DNA from: Citrus sinensis
Lineage: Eukaryota; Streptophyta; Magnoliopsida; Sapindales; Rutaceae
Assembly: GCF_022201045.2 (NCBI RefSeq)
Contig: NC_068558.1
Coordinates: 42,117,501-42,181,500, forward strand
DNA: 64,000 nucleotides
Direction of reading: 5' to 3'
In this document: positions 21,737-36,539 of the stretch, one piece after another
How the letters are laid out: the number at the start of each line of letters is the position of its first letter
Position numbering within the stretch: position 1 is the stretch's first letter
Program-made: the position numbers and the translations under genes
The notes under the pieces: generated by a model
Told to the model about the DNA's origin: nothing
Seen by the model: only the letters and a program-made list of their open reading frames with translations
Database searches by the model: none

Positions 21737-24564
21737 ATGGCGTTATGGATGGACGCAGAGTCAGAACCCAAAACGGAAAGCGAGAAAGCTGACCTTGATG
21801 CTATTGCCGCCCTAAAAGAATCTGCTGCCATTGAACTCAAGGTACTTATTTCACTTTGTCATTTCTTCAAACACCTGCTAGGGGCGGCTTATTTTTATTT
21901 TAAGCTAAGTACCAGTTCTCATATAAGGTTCTTTATTAACAACGAACTGTCCTAGACATAAACCCAAGATGCGTTAATTGATGCCAACTTATAAGTATAT
22001 GCTTTTGCTGATTTATTTAGAAGAAAAATGTTGTTATATTATCTCTTTTGTTGGCTTTGCAGGAAAAAGGCAATGAGTATGTTAAGAAGGGTAAAAAGCA
22101 TTACTCTGATGCTATTGATTGTTACACGAGGGCGATAAATCAGAATGTTTTAAGTGATTCTGAGAATTCAGTTTTGTATGCAAATAGAGCCCATGTTAAT
22201 TTATTACTTGGAAACTATAGGCGTGCTTTCACCGATGCTGAGGAGGCACTCAAGTTGTGCCCAACTAATGTTAAGGTGGTTATTTTGTGTTCAGGGTCTC
22301 ATCCAAATCAATTTTGATATTCTGGTTGGATTGGTTTTTCAAATTGAGCAATTTTTTTTTTTTTTTAATGTTGATTAGGCACATTATCGAGCAGCCAAAG
22401 CATCATCTTCATTGAATTTGTTGAATGAAGCGAAATCATTTTGTGAAAAAGGACTAGAGCAGGACCCAGATAACAAGGAACTGAAGAAGCTTGCTGTGGA
22501 GATTGATTCAAGGAAGCGGGAACAAGAGGCGAGGGAGGCTCAAGTTTCCAAGGCTGTGGGCGAGGCTAAGGTTTGATTCTTTGACTGTTTAACAATTTTT
22601 TGTGAATAACTGTAACTCTGTAAGGCTCACAGTCTTCTTCTTCTTTTTTTATAATCGAAATTATGCAGAATCTTCTATCTGCAATTGAAGACAGAGGATT
22701 GAAGATAGGGAAGGCAACATTTCAAGAACTTACTGGATTGAAGAAGCCATTTTTAGATAAAAATAATATTCTTCACTGGCCAGTTCTTCTTCTATATGCA
22801 GAAGTTATGTCCAGTGATTTTATTGAGGACTTCTGTGAGACAGACATGTTTGCTGCTCATCTTGATATGATATCCATTTTCAGAATGCCTATTTCACTTT
22901 AAAAGTTCATATTTAACTAGCGTAGAGCATGCTACTATGCCTTTTAAATGTTGTGCCCTTTGTAATATCCTTAGCTATCAAACATGTTTTCAGAAAGTTG
23001 TCCACCATTGGCATGGGATAAAGAACACAGTTATACTCGTGAAGCTATTGAATTGTACTATGAGGTAACCCCTTCTTGTGACTCCTATTGGCTTGAGCTT
23101 TCCATTTTCAGATATTTAATGTATGTTACACATAGAAAGAGGTTGCTTTATTAAGTTGAGGCTTTCAATGAACAAGAAATTCCTATCTCCTGATTTCTCA
23201 GGCTGTTTCAGGAGTTAGTCTATCAAAAACAAAACTTCTCCGCTATTTCCTAGAGGGTACTGCAGGTGCTAATGCGGAAAGCATCAGTGAAGAAGAGAAG
23301 GATGGAACTCATGGTTCCACTTATGATTACTCTGCAGGTATGGTGTTCTCTAATCTTCTGTGCAAACTTCCTCAGTCAAGTAACGTTTCATCTAATTTTT
23401 TCATAATCATTTTGTTGTTTGTTTGATATGTCGTTTGACATCTTACATCCAAAGTTTTGGTGTTCTTTTTCTACTGTTGTACTAGGGGACAAAATATGGT
23501 CATAATGATATTTTGTTTAAGTTTTAGTGGGCCATCTTGTTGATTGCATTTGACAATCAATAGTGTGTGGCTTCAGGTCGTTATGTAGCAGTTTGTCACT
23601 TTCTTTCATCAGCCTCTAATAAACAATTCTTTTAGTTGACAAAAATCAGGTTTCTTGCTGATTTGATGTTCTGTAGTATCATACTAGATCTTTTTCACCC
23701 GAGGACTGATGCAGGTCAAGTTGTGAGGGTCAGATAGTTTCTCCTTTTATGGTTGTAGCTCGAGTTGATTGGTGTAGGAAGTAGAAGTCTCATTACTAAT
23801 CGTATTATTATACAGAGTTCCTCATATATCTATTATATCCACTACCATGAACCTAAATTTGTCTAAATCTGCATCTCTCTCTTTCTCTCCTCTCTTTATT
23901 GGCTTAATCTTTTGTGGCTGCTTGAAAGCTAGAGATGAATCACTGCCACTTGGCTGAAATGCACTATTGTAGTGTGAGAGCTGTGATGCTTAAGTATCTT
24001 CTATCGGATACTCCTCTCTTTTCCCTCTTTTATTTGTTCCTCTTCTTTCTTGCAACTAGTTGTACCAGTGTCTTCATTATGTTAAAAAAGAAGACTCCTA
24101 CATTGTTTGTTTAAGTTGTTCTTGATGCTCATTTACTCTCTCCTTGTTAATATTTATAAATTCAACCCATTAATTTACAGGATATATAAGTTTATTTTAC
24201 CTAAACTTCCTATATATATAATATTTTTTTCTTTTTGTCCCCCTCAGGTCAAGGCTCTTCCAGATGGGTCAAAGTAAATGAAAAAAGAAAGCTTCATGAT
24301 GTTCTGAAAGAACCAAACTTCATAATCCCAGGGATCCCAGGTCTCTATTCTCTCCACACGGCTAATCTCCTCAGACACGCTATAACAATCACAACCACAT
24401 ATTCACGTCATGCTGCAGTGAAATATAAAATATATGTGTGTTTCTGTTGGTTTATCTTCTCATTCTATTTATATGGATCTGTGCATGCAGTATTTTATGT
24501 TGTTTCAAAGACCTCCCGCTTCTACAACGAGTTCAAAGGTGGCAAATGGTCTCCTCCGCCATGA
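21737..24564 (+). CDS. TTC4/Cns1-type TPR co-chaperone of Hsp90/Hsp70
   Basis: Eight exons: 21737-21841, 22063-22275, 22379-22570, 22669-22869, 22984-23064, 23202-23337, 24248-24340 and 24491-24564. They join in frame to about 364 residues, close to plant and animal TTC4. Exons 1-3 encode an acidic N-terminus and a TPR block (about residues 33-150; EKGNEYVKKGKKHYSDAIDC starts the first repeat), then a charged helix. The rest is the C-terminal wheel-like domain, ending FKGGKWSPPP. Family members bind the Hsp90 and Hsp70 C-termini through the TPR. Intron 4 (22870-22983) runs AT to AC and is a U12 candidate. If it were GT-AG, no donor would keep the conserved junction. The intron between exons 6 and 7 is long (910 bp). 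By gene order this is likely the At1g04130 counterpart. Confidence 0.93.
22870..22983 (+). other. U12-type AT-AC intron of the TTC4-like gene
   Basis: The donor reads ATATCCATTT (consensus ATATCCTTT) and the intron ends AAAC, with TCCTTAGC (consensus TCCTTRAY) about ten bases upstream of the AC. Splicing here joins HLDM to MFSESCPP in phase 0. There is no GT donor near the end of exon 4 that gives a plausible protein, and read-through meets a stop within about 15 codons. Confidence 0.85.
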
Positions 24565-25399
24565 CTTAGTAGCATAATTGAGATAAGCAGTGTTGATTTT
24601 TGATTTATCTTTTGAAGATGGATCTTGTCAGGTACAGGCTCCGCAAAAGTAATTTTCATGGTACCCAGACAGAACCTCAAGCCGAAGTGTTTCAGCACTT
24701 CAGAATATTTACACGCGTGCCAACAGTTGCACATCTAGTGGTTTATTGCAAGACTGTTATGCAATTGTTATGTCCTATGTATTTTCTTGGAAGATTGATG
24801 CATTAGCTGTTTAGGTTATACAACTTTCATAATGATTTTTTTTTTTTTTTTTTGAAAACATCCAGCAAGGAGTTGAAACTGAACAGAAGTGGTTTTTAAC
24901 GCGATTCTACAACTTTCAATACATTTTTATCTTTCAGAACCCTTTGCATTTGACGTTATTGGTTTGAATAATTTTTTACTTCCGAAAAATGCGTATTATT
25001 GATTACAAGGAAAATAAGGGAGATAAAAATTTAAAAAGTAATTAATAAGTTGGCCTAAAAATTTTAAAAGTAATGAATGAGTTGGCCATCAATCATCGTA
25101 TCCTTTCATTTGTTACTCAAAAAGAGTTTGCGCATCTTGCGTTATTATCTCGGTAAATTTGATCAGCATTGACAGGTGGTTCCTATTAAGAAGCAGAATC
25201 AGTTTCAAATTCTGCCAAATATTTCTCGTGATTCGGTCTTCCATTCCATTTTGGAATCTTTGGAATCTCCTATTCTACAGGAACTAGGAATCTCCTCTCT
25301 TTCTTCCGCTTTATAAAAACAAACAACCTCAGAATCTTCTTTTTATTTCTGCACATTTCGTCATTTCCCATCTCGCGTCTCTCGTTCTTCTTCAATCTC
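24565..25399. other. 3' UTR of the TTC4-like gene and AMT1 promoter
   Basis: The first few hundred bases look like the 3' UTR of the TTC4-like gene. A T run of about 20 bases lies near 24837. The rest is the AMT1 upstream region with a CT-rich leader before the ATG at 25400. No other gene is seen. Confidence 0.55.
25311..25318 (+). promoter_or_regulatory. Probable TATA box of the AMT1 gene
   Basis: TTATAAAA lies 82-89 bases before the ATG and is followed by a pyrimidine-rich leader, a normal arrangement for a plant promoter. Confidence 0.55.
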
Positions 25400-26872
25400 A
25401 TGGATGCTCTTGCCTGCTCTGCGTCCAACCTTAGCCCTCTTCTTGGTGGTGCCGCCAATGCCACTGCCGCCGCAGAATACATCTGCGGCCGCTTTGAAGC
25501 TGTTTCTAACAAGTTTGTTGACACTGGCTATGCCATAGACAACACTTACCTTCTCTTCTCTGCCTATCTTGTATTCGTCATGCAGCTTGGCTTTGCCATG
25601 CTGTGCGCAGGCTCCGTTCGTGCCAAAAACACCATGAACATTATGCTCACCAATGTCCTTGATGCTGCCACCGGAGGCCTTTTCTATTACCTTTTCGGCT
25701 TTGCCTTTGCCTTTGGCAATCCCTCCAATGGTTTCATTGGCAAACATTTCTTTGGCCTCGAAGCTTTCCCTTCGCCATCGTTTGACTACGGTTACTTTCT
25801 TTATCAGTGGGCCTTTGCTATTGCGGCAGCTGGGATCACAAGCGGTTCTATTGCTGAACGAACCCAGTTCGTTGCATATTTGATCTATTCATCATTCTTG
25901 ACCGGTTTGGTTTACCCAATAGTCTCTCATTGGTTCTGGTCATCCGATGGCTGGGCTAGTCCTACAAGAACGGATAATAATCTCTTGTTTGGGAGTGGGG
26001 TCATCGATTTTGCAGGTTCCGGAGTTGTTCACATGGTTGGTGGCATTGCTGGCCTCTGGGGCGCCCTCATCGAAGGCCCTCGCATTGGTAAATTCGATCA
26101 CAATGATCGTCCTGCAACTATGCGGGGACACAGCGGAACACTGGTTGTTCTAGGCACATTCTTGTTATGGTTTGGATGGTATGGGTTTAATCCAGGTTCA
26201 TTTGTATACATTCTCAAGACCTACGGCGAAAGTGGTTCCTACTATGGCCAATGGAGTGCTATTGGAAGAACTGCGATAACAACAACACTCGCGGGATGCT
26301 CAGCTGCACTCACCACTCTCTTTGGTAAACGCTTGATTGCTGGACACTGGAATGTCACTGATGTTTGCAATGGTTTGTTAGGCGGGTTTGCAGCAATCAC
26401 AGGGGGCTGCTCAGTTGTAGATCCATGGGCAGCGATCATTTGTGGGTTTGTCGCGGCCTGGATTCTCATTGGGTGCAACAAGTTAGCAGAGAAATTCAAG
26501 TATGATGATCCTCTAGAAGCTGCTCAACTTCATGGAGGATGTGGAGCTTGGGGGGTTATCTTTACCGGATTGTTCGCAAAGGAGTCTTATGTCAATGAGG
26601 TTTATCCAGGCAAACCCGGAAGGCCTTATGGGTTGTTCATGGGAGGTGGCGGAAAGCTTTTAGCAGCACATATTGTTCAAATATTGGTGATTACTGGGTG
26701 GGTGAGTGTTACAATGGGGACATTGTTTTGGTTGCTTAACAAGCTCAAGCTGTTGAGGATATCAACAGACGAGGAAATGGCAGGAATGGACTTGACAAGC
26801 CATGGTGGATTGGCATATGCCTATCATGATGATCTTGATTCGACACAGAAAGGTGGATTCATGATGGCATAG
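25400..26872 (+). CDS. AMT1: High-affinity ammonium transporter, AMT1 family
   Basis: One intronless frame of 490 residues, the usual length and structure for plant AMT1 genes. It moves ammonium across the plasma membrane as a homotrimer. Visible hallmarks: [18 protein letters not shown] in an early membrane segment, [20 protein letters not shown], the first pore histidine in [13 protein letters not shown] (His211), the second in [11 protein letters not shown] (His378), and [15 protein letters not shown]. Eleven membrane segments are expected. The cytosolic tail keeps the regulatory stretch [12 protein letters not shown]; Thr466 matches the threonine whose phosphorylation closes the trimer in AtAMT1;1. 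The tail is shorter than that of AtAMT1;1, ending GGFMMA. I cannot assign the exact AMT1 paralogue number. Confidence 0.97.
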   Translation: MDALACSASNLSPLLGGAANATAAAEYICGRFEAVSNKFVDTGYAIDNTYLLFSAYLVFVMQLGFAMLCAGSVRAKNTMNIMLTNVLDAATGGLFYYLFGFAFAFGNPSNGFIGKHFFGLEAFPSPSFDYGYFLYQWAFAIAAAGITSGSIAERTQFVAYLIYSSFLTGLVYPIVSHWFWSSDGWASPTRTDNNLLFGSGVIDFAGSGVVHMVGGIAGLWGALIEGPRIGKFDHNDRPATMRGHSGTLVVLGTFLLWFGWYGFNPGSFVYILKTYGESGSYYGQWSAIGRTAITTTLAGCSAALTTLFGKRLIAGHWNVTDVCNGLLGGFAAITGGCSVVDPWAAIICGFVAAWILIGCNKLAEKFKYDDPLEAAQLHGGCGAWGVIFTGLFAKESYVNEVYPGKPGRPYGLFMGGGGKLLAAHIVQILVITGWVSVTMGTLFWLLNKLKLLRISTDEEMAGMDLTSHGGLAYAYHDDLDSTQKGGFMMA

Positions 26873-27696
26873 ATTGAGATCCCTACTTTCCTAGATTAGT
26901 CGATTTCTTATTGATATTCTGGTTTCCAAGCATAACTTTATTCATCCTGTACAGTAAAAAATAGTTTCTCAGAGAAATTGTTTTTGAGATATAAACAGAC
27001 TAGACATTTTGTCTGAATGTTTTAGCTTTTGTCATAATAGATACTTCTCTTATTAATAGCAACACGCTATGCCTAACAGAGTAACATCATGTACCGATTT
27101 AACAAGAAATAGTTGTGAAAGTTATAATTATTTAAATTTGGTATCTGGAATCAAAGTGGCCTTGCCAGATAAATTTTGTTATTTCTTTTAATCAGCCAAT
27201 AAACATAATTTATAACAAGTTTAAGTAGCGGTCGTATATTCTTCTTTTGTTTAAAATATCAACATCTAGAGAGGAATTACGTTTCTGAAGCAGAGAGTTT
27301 ATTTTTAAATTATTACATGTAAAACCAAACCAAGACCCGTGATTGAGCTGAAAAAAACCTCTGCACCGCAAGGCCGGTAAAATTATCAGATGGAATTTGG
27401 TAAACAAACCCCAGACAACCTTCAGGGATCCATAAATGTTATTCTGAAAGCTACTGCAGCAGCAGATAGTTCATACTTCATAGACAACACATTTATTATT
27501 GTGATGCAAGTCCTTAGCAATGTGCTGCTTAATAAAGTTGAATAGAAACATTTTTGCTGCAACACATGCCAAACTATCTCACATTAGAGTAGTTTTCTTC
27601 ACACACTCACAGTTTGCACATAAAAGGATGCAATTTCCATGTAAACACCAAAATATACCATTTCATAAGAACTAATGCAGGGCTCAATAGATCCTC
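26873..27696. other. Convergent 3' region between AMT1 and GSNOR
   Basis: AMT1 (+) and GSNOR (-) end 825 bp apart, tail to tail, so this stretch holds both 3' UTRs and terminators. AT-rich; no extra gene seen. Confidence 0.6.
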
Positions 27697-30123
<2,427 letters not shown>

Positions 30124-32960
30124 GGCTGCTGACAATGAAAATGAGAATGAAAAACAGACCACAAAAAGAAACGAGTAGATGCAGATAGATATTATTATTC
30201 AAAAGGGACGTGACACGATCTGAGAGTGGCTGCCGGCAACAGAGGTGAGATTTTTCTAAAGTAGCTCCCTCTATTATTGATTCTACCAAACACACCAAAA
30301 AAAAAAAAAAAAGGCTCTATTATTGATAAAAGGCAAAGAAACAAAATTGGTTGTATTCGATTTGAAAACTCTTTAGTTTTGATTGCATTACCCGAGGGCG
30401 GCGTGGGCTTCAGTTTTTGTTTGGTTGATGTCAATAAAATAGAGTGGAGCTTTTAACACTCCTCAAAAGTTCTTAAAACACCCCGTTTTGAATTTTTTTT
30501 TTTAAGATATTCCTACTTAATTTATAAAATACCAATCCATAAATTAAAATCAATCATTTTTTTCATTAAATCTCCCCTTAAAAAGATTATATCTTTTAAT
30601 TTTTTATTTATAAATACATATAATCCTAGAATCTCAAATGATTTTCCTCTTGTTACATAATTTTTTGTCTACATAATTCTTAATTCTAACTTTAAAAAAT
30701 TTCAATTAAAATATATAATATAAATATAAACTGTAAAATGGTGTGGGCATAAGAAGTTATTAAAAGAATAATTTATCTAAGCATAGGTAATTTCAATTAA
30801 GGAGAGGATTTATAAGAAATTTAGAGGGGTATCAAAAGGTTATGAGCTTTACTTCGACATCGAGCCGAAGTTTATTGTGACCCCCCATTATATATTTCTC
30901 AATAATTTTCACACCACCACGACAAAGGATAATTTAATATATAGATTGATACACTATAAAAAAAAAGACAAAAAAATTGTCTAAGTTGATACGTAGGGTG
31001 TATCTAATACGCAGTGTTAGCCATATTGCATTATAGAGTATTGTCTTAGGGTGCATCGCATTAAGTTGTAATGCAATTACATGTTTAGTGTAGTATGGAC
31101 TATGTTATATAAATAATATTTTTTTATATTAATGGTCAAATGAAATTAATATTTCAGGGTTTTAATATTATATTTTTAAATTATTATTAAATGATTATTT
31201 GTATACATTAATTTTGATTTAATAATATACTATTATTAAATATTAAATTATTACAATATTATGTTATATGATTAATAATATTATATTACAATATAATATA
31301 TTTCTATATATTAGTTATTATAATATAGTATAATTTAATGTTATATTGAAAAAAATATAATACTATATAATTATATAGTATAATATAAATATATTATATT
31401 ATAAAACAATAGAATATTAAATTATAAATTTATTTTTATTTGATAATGTCTAATATAATTGTTTAATTTGAATTTAGTATTTTACTAGAAAATAAATTAT
31501 TAAATAAAAATAAAATATTTTTTACGTACTTAAAATAAAATAATTAAAATATTTTACATCATAAAAGTAAAATAATGTATTTTCATTTATTTGTTAAATA
31601 TTTAAGTTTACTACAACCTTAAAATTTTTATTCAATTATAAGTCTAAATTAATACTTAATAAATTTAAATTTATCATAATTTATTAAATAATAAAAGTTA
31701 AATGATTATATTTAAAAATATGGACTGTGTTTTAATTCAATAGAACCTTAAACCCTACCCTCTATGGGGTTTATTTTATATATCTTTCATTGTATTAAGT
31801 TGTTAACCACTTATTTTAATGCAATTAGAAATTATAGCCAAACATGGGTTAGCATAAGAACATTTTTTTTAATACAATGCAATACAATGTAATATAAGTT
31901 ACCAAATATGCCCGTAGGGATGAAATTATGTTGAGTAGGCTGAAAAAAATATAAAAAAGATGAGGGTTTTAAATATAATTTAACTTTGGTTTATGCAAAG
32001 TTTACATTATTTTTTTACCTCATCAAATTTATAGTTTTTGTGTCATGATTTCTTAATTTTGTTGCTTCTTGTTATAACTAGAGTTAGTAAAATTGGTGAC
32101 CAGTCATGTTCATATCGTGTTACTTTCGTGTCTTGTCAAATTTAGACCATTCCAAACACGATTAATTTAATAATCATGTCAAAATATTGAAACCCTAATC
32201 CGACATAAAAATAAATAAGTTAGCTAGTACCTCAGTTAATATCTATATTTTTAACAAAACTTTTATCAATATTATAAAATATATATATATCTACGAATAA
32301 TATTATGCATTTACATTATTGGAGTTTTAATTGTATATATACGCAATATTACATATCAATATTTTAAATATAAATGTCTACCAATATTGTACACATTTAT
32401 GCTATTGAAGTTTTGAATTTATAAAAAAATGTATAAATGAAACATCGTGTATATGCTCATCCTTTCCGAAAAAAAGAAGAAGAGAGAATCATGTTCAATA
32501 TTTGAGTTTTAATGACAAGAAACTAGAAATTAATTTTAAAAAAATACAATCGTGTATTGATCGGGAAAATGGTTCCACAACTTTAACCCTTACCCAACAC
32601 AAAAAAAAAAAAATCGTGTTAACACAGACCTGTCTCATTTAATAATTGTATCAAATTTGATAACGTATATCCATTTATTTATATTGTGTTTCTGTTAGTA
32701 AGGTCATGTCAAATTTTATAAACTCTAGTTATAACCACAGTTGAACCAAAGTTCTATACAATAAATTCAATAATATTATACTTTTATATGTAGTTGTGTT
32801 GGGTCGTTGTTGTCGGGTCGGGTCAAAGTAGAACTTGGCTAAAACAGGATTCAATGAAACAAAACGAACGTGACTGGTGGCTTGCTAAATCAAACCACTA
32901 ATAGCAGCGTAAATTTACGAGAAACACCGATCGGATAAGAATTAAGAAATTAGAGAAAAG
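30124..32960. other. GSNOR promoter and AT-rich intergenic DNA
   Basis: The first few hundred bases are GSNOR leader and promoter. From about 30400 the DNA is very AT-rich with no coding frame. The interval 31000-31910 is bounded by blocks mentioning TTGCATT/AATGCAA-type sequence and could be an old MITE, but I cannot define termini or a target duplication. Confidence 0.45.
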
Positions 32961-32965
32961 TATAA

Positions 32966-33001
<36 letters not shown>
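32961..33001. repeat. (TA)n microsatellite
   Basis: TATAAATATATATATATA run interrupted once by C; marks the left edge of the satellite-like region. Confidence 0.8.
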
Positions 33002-33061
33002 GAGTCTTCCTATAATACAGTGCTGTTTGTGATACAGCCGCTCAACAGTAATAAGGAAACT

Positions 33062-33090
33062 TGAACAACCGGTATTTTACCGGTTGTTCA
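33062..33090. repeat. Perfect 13-bp inverted repeat with 3-base loop
   Basis: TGAACAACCGGTA, loop TTT, TACCGGTTGTTCA. Too short to be a mobile element by itself; it could form a stable stem in DNA or RNA. Confidence 0.75.
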
Positions 33091-33289
33091 TTTAATAATT
33101 TAAAAAACAAATTTTTTAATGCGGAAAAAATAAAAATAAAATGGAAAAAGTCAAGGAAAATTAGTAAATATTGAACACAAACAATATTTAAGGGGAAAAA
33201 ATAATATTTTGCTTGAATAAAAGTTAAAACAATTAAAATAAGTATGTCTCGATTTTTTTGGTTAAATATCAATATATTTGGTGACATTC

Positions 33290-36130
33290 CAAGTTAATTT
33301 AACACGTACCTAATTTTGATTACACTTTCTCACAAATTGGTTTGCTTATCTCCACTTTTTGATCCACTAGTTTTACGTTGAGTATTCCCACTAAAATCGT
33401 ACAATACGCATATTTTGGGTTAAATTCGAAATAAAACCATTTCTTGTTAGATTAATTTAAAAAATGGGTAAAACTTTCTCCACATTTGGTTTCAATATTT
33501 CAACTATTATTTCACTAGTTGTACGTCTAACATTTCAACTAATTTGTGAAGCTTCCAATTTTATAGGTTAGATAACGATATTAATTTTTTTGTTTGATCA
33601 GTTCCAAGTTTTGGTAATGCTTCTCCATTAATAGCTTCATATTTTTCAATTTATTGGTCTCTTACTTTTGCGTTCGTTATTTCCGCTAAATTCATCAAGT
33701 ACCAATATTTGTTGTTAGATTCCAAGTCATTTGAATTTTTCGTTGGATATGTTCCAAGTTTTCGTTCTACTTTCTCTCTTAATGGTTCATATATTTCAAC
33801 TAAATTATCTCAAGTTTTACGTTAAATATTCCAATTAAATAGTTGAGATTTCAGTTATTAAGGTTTGGTACCAAGTTTGGTTTCTATAAATTTATTTTGG
33901 TTATGTGGATCACCAATTTTGGTTGCTCTTTCTCCAATGGTGGTTGCCGTATTTCAATTAAAATTTCACAAGTTTTACGTTCTGGATTTAAGTTAATTTG
34001 CCGAAATTTCAATTGCATGGGTTAAATATCATTAACATTTTTCTTGGTTTGATTTGTCTCGGTTTGAGGTAAATAATTCTCACATTTTTGTTAACATGTT
34101 TCAACTTATTGATTCACTGATTTTGCGTTTAATATTCCTAGTAACTTCGTCGGGTGCCAACATCTGTTGTGATATTTCAAGTCATTTTGAATTTTTTGTT
34201 CCAAGTTCGCGTTCAACTTTCTCTTTTAATGGTTAGTGGGTTTCAGCTAACGTTTTCTCCTATTTTACGTTAAATATTCCAATTAACGCGTTTAAATTCC
34301 AATTCCCAAGGTTAAGTACCAGGTTTGGTTTGTAGATATTTATTTTGGTTACGTTGGTAACCAATTTTGGTTGGTCTTTCTCCATTTTTGGTTGCTGTAT
34401 TTCAATTATTGTTTCACAGGGTTTGCGTTCCTTATTCCAGTTAATTCGGCAAATTTATAAATATTTTGGTTAAATATCATTAACAATTTTCTTGGTGTGA
34501 TTTGTGTCGGTTTTGGTTCATAATTTTCACTTTTTGGTTAACATGTTTCAACTTATCGGTTCACTAATTTTGCGTTCGCTATTTCTGGTAAATTCATCAA
34601 GTACCAATATTTGTTGTTAGATTCCAAGTCATTTGAATTTTTCGTTGGATATGTTCCAACTTTGCGTTCTACTTTCTCCCTCAATCGTTCATATATTTCA
34701 ACTAATATTATCTCAAATTTTATGTTAAATATTCCAATTAACTCGTTGAGATTCCAGTTATTAAGGTTTGGTACCAGGTTTGGTTTTTAGAAATTTATTT
34801 TGGTTATGTGGATCACCAATTTTGGTTGCTCTTTCTCCAATTGTGGTTGCCGTATTTCAATTAAAATTTCATAGGTTTTACGTTCTAGATTTCAGTTAAT
34901 TTGCCGAAATTTCAATTGCATGGGTTAAATATCATTAATATTTTTCTTGGTTTGATTTGTCTCGGTTTGGGGTAAATAATTCTCACATTTTTGTTAACAT
35001 GTTTCAACTTATTGGTTCAATTCTTTTGCGTTTAATATTCGTAGTAAGTTCGTTAGGTACCAAAATCTGTTGTGATATTCCAAGTCATTTTGAATTTTTC
35101 GTTGGATCGTTCCAAGTTTACGTTCTACTTTCTCTTTTAATAGTTAGCGTGTTTCAGCTAAAGTTTTCTCCTGTGTTTTACGTTAAATATTCCAACTAAT
35201 ACGTTTAAATTCCAGTTCTAAAGGTTAAGTAGTAGGTTAGAGGTTAGTAGGAATTTATTTTGGTTACGTTGGTAACCAATTTTGGTTGGTCTTTCTCCAT
35301 TTTTGGTTGTTGTATTTCAATTATAGTTTCACAGGCTTTGCGTTCTTGATTTCAGTTAATTCGGTAAAATTTCAACTACGTGCGTTAATTATCATTAACC
35401 TATATCTTGGTTTGATTGTCTCAGTTTTTGGTTAATATGTTTCATTTTTTGGTTCATAGTTTCAACTTATTAATTCGGAAATTTTGCGTTCGGTATTCCT
35501 ACTAAGTTCGTCGAGTACCAATATATAATGTCATATTCCAAGTAATTTGAATTTTTCGTTGGATCTGTTCCAAGTTTTCGTTCTAAGTTCTCTATTAATG
35601 GTTAATGCGTTTCAAGTAACGTTTTCTCTAGTTTTACGTTAATTATTCCTATTCCATCTTCAAATTACCAGTTAATAAGGTTACATATCAGGTTTTTTAA
35701 TGGTTAATGTGTTTGAACTAACGTTTTCTCTAGTTTTACGTTAATTATTCCTATTCGGTTGTCAAATTTCCAGTTAATAAGGTTACATACTAGGTTTTTT
35801 AGAATTTTTTTTTGGTTAAGTGGATCACTATTTTCGGTTGTGGTTTCTCCATTTTTCGGTTGATATATTTTCAATTGCAATTGCAAATGTTTTGCGTTCC
35901 GTGTTCCCAGTAATTGGATTAAAATTGAATGATGTGGGTTAAATATCTAAAATATTTTCTTGGTTCAGTTCAGTTGTCTCAGTTTTTGGTTTGCTTGTTT
36001 TAACTTATTGGTCCACTGGTTTTGCATTCAATATTCCTACTAAATGCCTACATGTACCAATATTTGTATTGAGATTCCAAGTAATTTGAATTCTTCGTTG
36101 GATTAATTCGAAGCTTTCGTTCCATTTTCT
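33290..36130. repeat. Satellite-like tandem array, monomer about 455 bp, dimer period about 905 bp
   Basis: The landmark CCAATTTTGGTTG[CG]TCTTTCTCCA starts at 33913, 34361, 34816 and 35276, with a diverged copy near 35828. Intervals are 448, 455, 460 and about 550 bp. Copies 1 and 3 share GGATCACCAATTTTGGTTGC; copies 2 and 4 share GTAACCAATTTTGGTTGG. The true repeat is therefore a dimer of about 903-915 bp. Inside each monomer are shorter related motifs such as TTACGTTAAATATTCC and GTTCCAAGTTT[TA]CG. All frames carry frequent stops. Confidence 0.8.
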
Positions 36131-36310
36131 CCCATAAGGTAGTCGTGCGTGTATATGCAATGAGAGTTTGGGAGTTGATAATTGAGGTAAAATGGATGGA
36201 AAATGGTTTCGGAGAGTGAGTTTGGAGACAAAATGTGTAAGAAGTGCGCAATTTTCAGCGAGAGTGAGTGGGGAGAGAGACCTCTAAAAAATTGAGGAGG
36301 AAGACAGTGG

Positions 36311-36535
36311 AAGGAGGGTAGCCGCTATGTTTGGGAATGAGTTATCAAAAGCGTAGCACATGCGGCTAGCCGCGAAATGAAGGCGGGTAGCCGCTATGTT
36401 TCTGGAATGGGTTACAAAAAGTGATGTACATGCGGCTAGCCGCGTATGGAAGGCGAGTTGCCGCTATGTTTCTGGCATGCAAGTGAATTCAAGCGGTTAG
36501 CCGCTTCACAAGAAGAGGTAAGCCGCAAACTTTGT
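36311..36535. repeat. Three-copy 70-bp tandem repeat with GCGGCTAGCCGC palindromes
   Basis: Units start near 36311, 36380 and 36450 with AAGG[AC]G[GA]GT[AT]GCCGCTATGTTT. Units one and two end in TGCGGCTAGCCGCG, which contains a perfect 12-bp palindrome. Degenerate half sites follow (AAGCGGTTAGCCGCTT near 36491; TAAGCCGC near 36519). The GC content is strikingly higher than in the AT-rich DNA around it. Function unknown; it may be part of a degraded retroelement. Confidence 0.75.
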
Positions 36536-36539
36536 GTCC

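Noticed and set aside
22663-22902. Exon 4 of the TTC4-like gene read through to a stop near 22902
   Set aside because: It would truncate the protein before the conserved MFSES..WDKEHSYTREAIELYY segment, which continues in frame after an AT-AC intron.
30430-30850. Possible MITE with GAGCTTTTAACACTCC-like ends
   Set aside because: The inverted match between the ends is weak and no duplication flanks it.
31000-31910. Possible hAT- or Harbinger-type MITE
   Set aside because: Similar AATGCAATT motifs occur at both sides, but I could not align terminal inverted repeats or find a target duplication.
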